DNA from: DOZZ01 sp963792655
GTDB lineage: Bacteria > Acidobacteriota > Terriglobia > Bryobacterales > Bryobacteraceae
DNA length: 64,000 bases
NCBI GenBank assembly: GCA_963792655.1
Contig: CAWBWU010000001.1
Coordinates: forward strand, 186,001 to 250,000
Reading direction: 5' to 3'
Shown: positions 58,967 to 64,000 of the stretch, piece by piece
How the letters are laid out: every line of letters begins with the position of its first letter
Position numbering within the stretch: the first letter of the stretch is position 1
Notes under the pieces: generated by a model
Database searches by the model: none
What the model saw: the letters and a program-made list of their open reading frames with translations, nothing else
Told to the model about the DNA's origin: nothing
Position numbers and translations under genes: made by a program

Positions 58967-59893
58967 TTGGCTTTGGAATTCGTACAGATCACGCCTGCCC
59001 CCGGGGCGCAGCCCCGCCCGCCGCGTCTGCCGGAGTGGGCGCGCAAGAGTCCCACGCATTTCGAATCGCTCAACCGTTTGAAGAGCGGGCTGCGGGAACG
59101 CAACCTGCACACCGTGTGCGAGTCCGCGCGCTGCCCCAACATTCATGAATGCTTTCATCGCGGGGCCGCGACGTTCATGATTCTCGGCAACCTGTGTACG
59201 CGGGGCTGCGGCTTCTGTTCGGTGCCGAAGGGTCACCCGGCGAAACACGATATGCGGCTTGACCCCGCCGAGCCCGCGAACGTGGCGCGGATGGCCGCGG
59301 AGATGCGGCTGCGTTACGTCGTGATCACCAGCGTCAACCGTGACGACTTGCCAGACCAGGGCTCAACGCATTTCGCGGCAACGGTGCGAGCCGTTCGCGA
59401 CGCGCTGCCCAACGCTCGCATCGAAGTGCTGACGCCAGACTTTTGCGGCGATCGGGAGGCGATTGCGCGTGTGCTCGACGCTGGTCCTGACGTGTTCAAT
59501 CACAACATGGAGACGGTGCCGCGCCTTTACCGCCGCGTGCGTCCGCAGGCGAACTACCGGCAATCGTTGGACGTGCTGGCCTTCGCGCGTGCGCATCGTC
59601 CTCAGGTGATGACGAAGTCCGGCTTCATGGTGGGGCTCGGTGAAGACGGCGCCGAAATCGAACAACTGTTGACCGATTTGCGCGCGAGCGATGTGGACGT
59701 CGCGACCATCGGCCAGTATCTGCAGCCCACGCGCCGCAATCTGCAGGTGGCCGAGTACGTCACGCCTGAACGCTTTGCGCAGTTTCGTGACTTCGGTCTG
59801 CAGCTCGGTTTCAAGATGGTCTTCAGCGGTCCCCTGGTACGCAGCTCTTATATGGCGGATCTGGTCAACGAAGAAGCGGCCGCGCGCGCGTGA
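58967..59893 (+). CDS. lipA: Lipoyl synthase
   Basis: LipA inserts two sulfurs into octanoyl groups on carrier proteins. The 308-residue product carries the auxiliary cluster cysteines C51, C56 and C62 (CESARCPNIHEC), the radical SAM triad in CTRGCGFC at 77-84 and the C-terminal serine ligand in GPLVRSSYMA, so all ligands are present. The start is TTG 58967, with TTG 58973 as an alternative. It overlaps lnt as GTGA. Confidence 0.95.
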   Translation: MALEFVQITPAPGAQPRPPRLPEWARKSPTHFESLNRLKSGLRERNLHTVCESARCPNIHECFHRGAATFMILGNLCTRGCGFCSVPKGHPAKHDMRLDPAEPANVARMAAEMRLRYVVITSVNRDDLPDQGSTHFAATVRAVRDALPNARIEVLTPDFCGDREAIARVLDAGPDVFNHNMETVPRLYRRVRPQANYRQSLDVLAFARAHRPQVMTKSGFMVGLGEDGAEIEQLLTDLRASDVDVATIGQYLQPTRRNLQVAEYVTPERFAQFRDFGLQLGFKMVFSGPLVRSSYMADLVNEEAAARA

Positions 59894-61359
59894 ACTGGCT
59901 GTTCGCCGTGCTGAGCGCCGTCCTGCTGGTGCTCTGCTTCCCGCCTTACAACCAGGCGTGGCTCGCTCCATTCGCGTTGGCGCCGTTGCTTGTCGCATGC
60001 ATGCGCGAAGTACGCGCCGGGCGAAGATTCTTGCTCGGCTACGTGGCCGGCGTCATCTACTGGTTCGGCGTGTGCAACTGGATTCAGTACACGTTGGCAT
60101 CTCACGGCGGAGTGGGCGAAGCGGGTGGATGGGCCCTGTTCGCTCTCTTCTGCCTGGCGAAAGCGATGCAGTTGGGCGTGTTCGCCTGGCTGGCCGGATT
60201 GGCTTGGCGATGGCGCGCAGGTCCCGCGTTTGTCGCCGCGCTGTGGGTAGCGATTGAATATACGCATGCGCCGTTAGGTTTCGCGTGGCTGATGCTGGGC
60301 AACGCCGCAATCGACTTTGAACTTCCGTTGCGCCTCGCGCCAGTGACAGGTGTGTGGGGCATCTCTTTCCTGTTTGCACTCACCGCGGCCGCGCTCGCAT
60401 GCGCGCTGCTCAAACGCCCGCGTGAACTTGGCTGGCTCGTTCTGTGGCCGCTACTATTCGCTTTGCCCGCGCTGCCCGCGAAACGTGCGCCTGTCGAAAG
60501 TGCAGTGCTGGTGCAACCGAACGTGGACGAAGACGCGACCTACACCGCCGCTTCGTTTCATCAGCTTTGTGAGAAGTTGGCGGCCATGTCGCTCGGCCCG
60601 GTGCTCGGCCGCACTGACCGTCCATTGCTTGTCGTATGGCCCGAGGTTCCTGCGCCGCTCATGGAAGGCGAGGCGAACTTCACAGAACTGGAACGCCAGG
60701 TGACCACTGCTGGACACACCTGGCTGTTGACGGGTCTGCTCGGTCATGCCGAAGGCAACAGCGTCTATAACTCAGCCGCACTGTTCGATACCAACGGACA
60801 CGAGACCAGCCGCTACGACAAGGTGCACCTGGTTCCTTTTGGTGAGTACGTGCCCTGGCCGTTCGGTGCAATCACGCATAAAGTCTCGAGCGAGGTGAGC
60901 GACTTCGCGGCCGGCGGCGGTATCGCGGTCCCGCAACTCAATGGTCACGGCATCGCCACCTTCATCTGTTACGAGTCGGTGTTCCCCGGCTTCATCCGCG
61001 ACTCGGTACGCGCTGGCGCGCAGGTATTGTTCAACCCTTCGAACGACGGTTGGTTCGGTAAGACCGCCGCGCGCTTTCAGCACATTCAAATCGTCCGTAT
61101 GCGCGCGGTGGAGAATGCGCGCTGGATCTTGCGAGCGACCAACAACGGTGTCACGGCGGCGATCGATCCCGCCGGGCGATTGGCGCAAACCGCCGAAGGC
61201 TACACCGAGGTGAGTACGCGCATGGGCTTCGACTTCCGCCGCGACCTCACGCTCTATGCACGCGCAGGCGACTGGTTTGTATGGCTCTGCATCACCGCTG
61301 CTGCCTTCGGCATCTGGCGCGGGGTACAGATCCAGCGCCATGTATTACGCGCCCATTGA
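59890..61359 (+). CDS. lnt: Apolipoprotein N-acyltransferase
   Basis: Lnt adds the third acyl chain to the N-terminal cysteine of lipoproteins in the inner membrane. The 489-residue protein begins at GTG 59890 inside the end of lipA, has about six N-terminal membrane segments, then a nitrilase domain with the catalytic triad: E in VVWPEVPAPL, K in RYDKVHLVPFGEYVPWP and C in FICYESVFPG. One more membrane segment follows near the end. The frame is intact. Inverted repeats start inside its last 20 bp and run beyond the stop. Confidence 0.93.
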   Translation: MNWLFAVLSAVLLVLCFPPYNQAWLAPFALAPLLVACMREVRAGRRFLLGYVAGVIYWFGVCNWIQYTLASHGGVGEAGGWALFALFCLAKAMQLGVFAWLAGLAWRWRAGPAFVAALWVAIEYTHAPLGFAWLMLGNAAIDFELPLRLAPVTGVWGISFLFALTAAALACALLKRPRELGWLVLWPLLFALPALPAKRAPVESAVLVQPNVDEDATYTAASFHQLCEKLAAMSLGPVLGRTDRPLLVVWPEVPAPLMEGEANFTELERQVTTAGHTWLLTGLLGHAEGNSVYNSAALFDTNGHETSRYDKVHLVPFGEYVPWPFGAITHKVSSEVSDFAAGGGIAVPQLNGHGIATFICYESVFPGFIRDSVRAGAQVLFNPSNDGWFGKTAARFQHIQIVRMRAVENARWILRATNNGVTAAIDPAGRLAQTAEGYTEVSTRMGFDFRRDLTLYARAGDWFVWLCITAAAFGIWRGVQIQRHVLRAH

Positions 61360-61414
61360 CAACGCTGCGAATAGTGTCAACGGACTAGTACTCGCGTAAT
61401 ACATCGTCGTTGAC
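61340..61414. promoter_or_regulatory. Interleaved inverted repeats before the EPS operon
   Basis: Arm A at 61340-61351 (ATGTATTACGCG) pairs perfectly with A' at 61393-61404. Arm B at 61376-61382 (GTCAACG) pairs with B' at 61408-61414. The order A-B-A'-B' means the two pairs are interleaved. They lie 163 to 237 bp ahead of the small ribbon-helix-helix gene. An operator pair or an RNA pseudoknot are both possible. Confidence 0.45.
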
Positions 61415-61576
61415 TACACAGGTTTGGTGGTGCTACCTTCACCTTCTAACCATTCGAGGATTCTGCCCGCGCAAATGGGACTGAAAGGGCGGTAGCTTGT
61501 CCGTTGGCCGTGCTTTGCAATTCGCACTCGATCGCAACTGCGTACGCTTCCTTCCTGAGAAAACATCGAGGCTCTT

Positions 61577-61852
61577 ATGCCGGAACTGAAACGAAAATCC
61601 AAAACGATCAGCTTGCGTATCTCGTCCGACGAGTACGAGGCGCTGCGTGCACGTTATGAACACTACGGCACGCGCAGCGTATCGGAATTTGCGCGGCTTG
61701 CGATGCAGAACGCTTTGGAGCCGCAGGCGAGCGCTATCGAGCGGAGATTGAGCGATCTGGATGGCAAGATGTCGGTGCTCGATCGTGAGATGGGCCGCTT
61801 GAGCCGCCTGATCGAACAGAAGCTGACGCGCAGCGCGGGCGACGCCGAATGA
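61577..61852 (+). CDS. Small ribbon-helix-helix-like protein with coiled coil
   Basis: The 91-residue product has TISLRISSDEYEALRARYEH at 9-28 and RSVSEFARLAMQNAL at about 34-48, the strand-helix-helix pattern of ribbon-helix-helix DNA-binding proteins. A heptad-like helix follows (IERRLSDLDGKMSVLDREMG) that should dimerise as a coiled coil. It overlaps the Wza-type gene as ATGA, so it is the first gene of the EPS operon and probably its local regulator. No close named family is recognised. Confidence 0.65.
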   Translation: MPELKRKSKTISLRISSDEYEALRARYEHYGTRSVSEFARLAMQNALEPQASAIERRLSDLDGKMSVLDREMGRLSRLIEQKLTRSAGDAE

Positions 61853-62811
61853 AACGCGCGTTGCTGGTATTGCTGGTGGCATTGGCTGCACTGAACGCGC
61901 AGACGAAAGAGAAGACCGCCGTGTCGAGCGTGTTGCCCGACGGCTATCGCTTCCAGCCCGAAGATCAGTTGGCGATTCGCGTTCTGGATCTCGAAGAGAT
62001 CGGCGATCGCACGTTGCGTGTCGATAGTCACGGCAACATCCACGTGCCGCTGCTCGGAATCGTTCCGGTCAAAGGGATGACGGTCGACGAGTTGGAAGAA
62101 GATCTGGCGCGGCGCCTGAAGGTCTATATGAAAGAGCCGTCGGTAACGGTGAACGTGACGGAGTTCAAGACCCAATCAGTGTCGGTCCTGGGCGAGGTTG
62201 CGCAGCCCGGCATCCGCCAGATTCGCCCCGGTAAGACGCTGTTCGACGTCATCTCCGAATGCGGAGGCGTGAAGAGCGATGCCGGAACCATCATTCTGAT
62301 TACCCGTTCGAAGAAGCGCGGTGTGCCGCCCCTGCCCAACGCGAAAGACGATCCCACGGGCGATTACTGGATCGCCAGCGTGAACATGAATTCACTCATC
62401 AACTCGCAAGACCCGCGCGACAACATTTTGCTGATGGCTGACGATGTCATCTCTGTGCCGCATGGCGAGTCGATCTATGTGCTGGGCGATGTGCAGAAGG
62501 CGGGCAAGATCGAGCTGGGGCAGAGCGGCAAACTTTCGGCTTTGCAAGCAATCTCGCTGTCCGGTGGATTGCAAAAGACGGCGAGCCGCAGCCACGCGCG
62601 CATTCTGCGGCTGAAACCCGGCTCACAGGAACGCGCGGAACTGCCGTTGAATCTGGCGAATATCTACGCGGGCAAACAGCCCGACGTCAGCCTCCAGCCG
62701 GAAGACATTCTGATGGTGCCGAACAGTGAGGGGCGCGTGATCACCACGAAAGTTCTGGAAGGGCTGTTCGGTGCAGGTTTGAGCGGTGTCGTACTGATGG
62801 GAACCCGTTGA
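61849..62811 (+). CDS. Polysaccharide export outer-membrane protein (Wza-type)
   Basis: The 320-residue product has a signal peptide (MKRALLVLLVALAALNAQTK), without a lipobox cysteine. A polysaccharide-export domain at about 38-120 (YRFQPEDQLAIRVLDLEEIG, VPLLGIVPVKGMTVDELEED) is followed by two SLBB domains (SVSVLGEVAQPGIRQIRPGK and IYVLGDVQKAGKIELGQSGK). Such proteins form the outer-membrane exit of capsule or exopolysaccharide. The C-terminal hydrophobic end (GLFGAGLSGVVLMG) may be the barrel helix. It overlaps the next gene by one base (TGATG). Confidence 0.9.
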   Translation: MKRALLVLLVALAALNAQTKEKTAVSSVLPDGYRFQPEDQLAIRVLDLEEIGDRTLRVDSHGNIHVPLLGIVPVKGMTVDELEEDLARRLKVYMKEPSVTVNVTEFKTQSVSVLGEVAQPGIRQIRPGKTLFDVISECGGVKSDAGTIILITRSKKRGVPPLPNAKDDPTGDYWIASVNMNSLINSQDPRDNILLMADDVISVPHGESIYVLGDVQKAGKIELGQSGKLSALQAISLSGGLQKTASRSHARILRLKPGSQERAELPLNLANIYAGKQPDVSLQPEDILMVPNSEGRVITTKVLEGLFGAGLSGVVLMGTR

Positions 62812-64000
62812 TGAGTGACGATTTCGCACCGCCTTCGCTGATCCACCGGCCTGCTGCCGCACCGCCAGCAATTCAGTTACAGCCAGCGCGTAGCGGCCCC
62901 TCCGGCGAACTGCCGGAAGAACGAGGCGTCGCGAGCTGGATCGAGTATCTGCGCATGTGCCGACGCAATGCGGGCACACTGGTCACCGCCGCGATTCTCG
63001 GGGCATTGTGCGGGTTGCTGTTTGTTCTTCCGCGAACGCCCGTATACCAGGCACGCACCACGATTGAAGTCGAGCAGGCGAACGACAGCACGCTTGGCCT
63101 GCGTGATGCGAGCCAGCAGATTTCATCGGGCATCGACGCCGAGATCAACGATCTGCAAACCCAGATCAAGATCATGACCAGCGACACGCTGGTACGTGCG
63201 GTCATTGCGCGCATGGAGAAGACGCACGCGGGTGCTGCGCACGAGGACAAATCGGCCGGCTCGCTCTGGCGCCGCATCTTTCACATGCAGCAGGCGGGTA
63301 CGCCGTCGACATGGCAGGATGCCGCGCGCGCCGCAGCCAACAGTTTGAACGTGCGCGAGATCGGCACCACGCGCCTGATCGAAATCATGGCCGATTCGAC
63401 TGACCCGCAAGTTGCCGCTGCCTTCGTGAACACGATGGCCGACGAGTACATGAATCAAAAGATTGAAGCGCGCTGGTCCAGTTCGCAGCGCACCACCGAG
63501 CGGCTGACGCGTGCGCTCGACGACATGCGCATCAAGCTCGAACGCGCGGAAGATGCGTTGCAGTCTTACGCGCGCGAGTCGGGGTTGATGTTCACCAGCG
63601 ACAAGAGCAGTGTTTCGGACGAGCGTTTGAGCCAACTGCAGGAGTCGCTCTCGGCGGCTCAGGCTGATCGTGTCACCAAGCAATCGAGAGATGAAATGCT
63701 CGGGGCAGCCACGCCTGCCGATCTGCCGAGTGTGATCTCGGACGCATCGCTCGCCGGCATGCGCGATCGTCTGCTCGAACTCAAGCGCCAGCAGGCGGAA
63801 CTCTCGGCGACGTTTACGCCCGAGTACTCGAAGGTGAAAAAGCTTGCCCTGCAGATCAGCATGCTCGAGGCGGAGCTGCAGAAACAGTACACGGCTTACA
63901 AGACTCACGCGCGCAGCGAGCTTGACGAAGCGCGTGGTCATGAACGCCTGCTTGCGAATGCTTATGCGGCGCAGGCGCACGTCGTGACGCAGGAGAGCGA
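62811..64000 (+). CDS. Wzc/GumC-type chain-length determinant protein (partial, 3' end missing)
   Basis: The frame from ATG 62811 stays open to the right edge (396 residues). A proline-rich N-terminus precedes a Wzz domain: SWIEYLRMCRRNAGTLVTAA, a first membrane segment, then TTIEVEQANDSTLGLRDA and TTRLIEIMADSTDPQVAAAF. After that come long coiled coils (ERLTRALDDMRIKLERAEDA) as in GumC-like proteins. The second membrane segment and a possible C-terminal tyrosine kinase domain are outside the window. It is coupled to the export gene. Confidence 0.9.
   Translation, partial: MSDDFAPPSLIHRPAAAPPAIQLQPARSGPSGELPEERGVASWIEYLRMCRRNAGTLVTAAILGALCGLLFVLPRTPVYQARTTIEVEQANDSTLGLRDASQQISSGIDAEINDLQTQIKIMTSDTLVRAVIARMEKTHAGAAHEDKSAGSLWRRIFHMQQAGTPSTWQDAARAAANSLNVREIGTTRLIEIMADSTDPQVAAAFVNTMADEYMNQKIEARWSSSQRTTERLTRALDDMRIKLERAEDALQSYARESGLMFTSDKSSVSDERLSQLQESLSAAQADRVTKQSRDEMLGAATPADLPSVISDASLAGMRDRLLELKRQQAELSATFTPEYSKVKKLALQISMLEAELQKQYTAYKTHARSELDEARGHERLLANAYAAQAHVVTQES

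Overview
The window looks like an origin-proximal chromosomal segment of an Acidobacteriota bacterium, most likely of the Solibacter/Bryobacter group (order Bryobacterales). The argument is content rather than any single marker: two secreted proteins end in the C-terminal domain known mainly from Solibacter (TIGR03437 type), and there is an Oar-like TonB-dependent receptor with a carboxypeptidase-regulatory N-terminus, PEP-CTERM proteins, a Tat-exported Gfo/Idh/MocA oxidoreductase, YVTN and PQQ beta-propellers and a moderately high GC content. I see no transposase, prophage, rRNA or CRISPR array. Many unmistakable housekeeping genes (dnaA, gyrB, purD, prfA, prmC, tal) are broken by single-base shifts, and nearly all those I could resolve are one-base insertions. 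I therefore treat them as probable assembly or read errors and annotate each gene over its full span.

Layout, left half. 1-9 kb: end of a beta-propeller protein, a MerR regulator, then parB-parA on the minus strand with three parS sites, mnmG, purD and dnaE. 9.3-12 kb: a MarR regulator with a palindromic operator, coupled to a very GC-rich ClC-CBS channel gene with many frameshifts, then a DinB-like protein. 12-17.4 kb: two divergent Solibacter-type secreted proteins and an Fsr-like MFS exporter. 17.4-22.6 kb: gyrB, dnaN and dnaA on the minus strand, with DnaA-box-like sites between dnaN and dnaA. 22.8-28.6 kb: tRNA-Gly(GCC), a one-component HTH/ligand-binding regulator divergent from a TonB receptor, and a Fic AMPylase with a winged helix and a striking double operator. 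28.7-38.6 kb: oxidoreductase, alpha/beta hydrolase, HyuB, BNR and TPR proteins and an S9 peptidase.

Layout, right half. 38.6-41.2 kb: a sulfhydrylase gene, then a graveyard of radical-SAM/SPASM, MazF, HicB and HicA remnants. 41.3-44.2 kb: DUF1385, prfA and prmC. 44.3-46.1 kb: tandem PEP-CTERM paralogues with matching candidate sigma-54 promoters and upstream palindromes. 46-53 kb: a YVTN protein, transaldolase, and a tight operon of ATP-grasp ligase, permease, eutB and eutC (B12-dependent ethanolamine breakdown with no microcompartment genes in view). 53-58.9 kb: RodZ-like protein, glycosyltransferase, two methyltransferases, M28 peptidase, truB and a PIG-L deacetylase. 59-64 kb: lipA, lnt, a small ribbon-helix-helix protein and the start of an exopolysaccharide export operon (Wza-type, Wzc/GumC-type).

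How it fits together: the parABS and dnaA-dnaN-gyrB blocks serve replication and segregation. The PEP-CTERM pair and the exopolysaccharide operon plausibly belong to one exosortase/EPS surface system. The most interesting unexplained signals are regulatory: the conserved architecture ahead of the PEP-CTERM pair, the Fic double operator, and interleaved inverted repeats ahead of the EPS operon.
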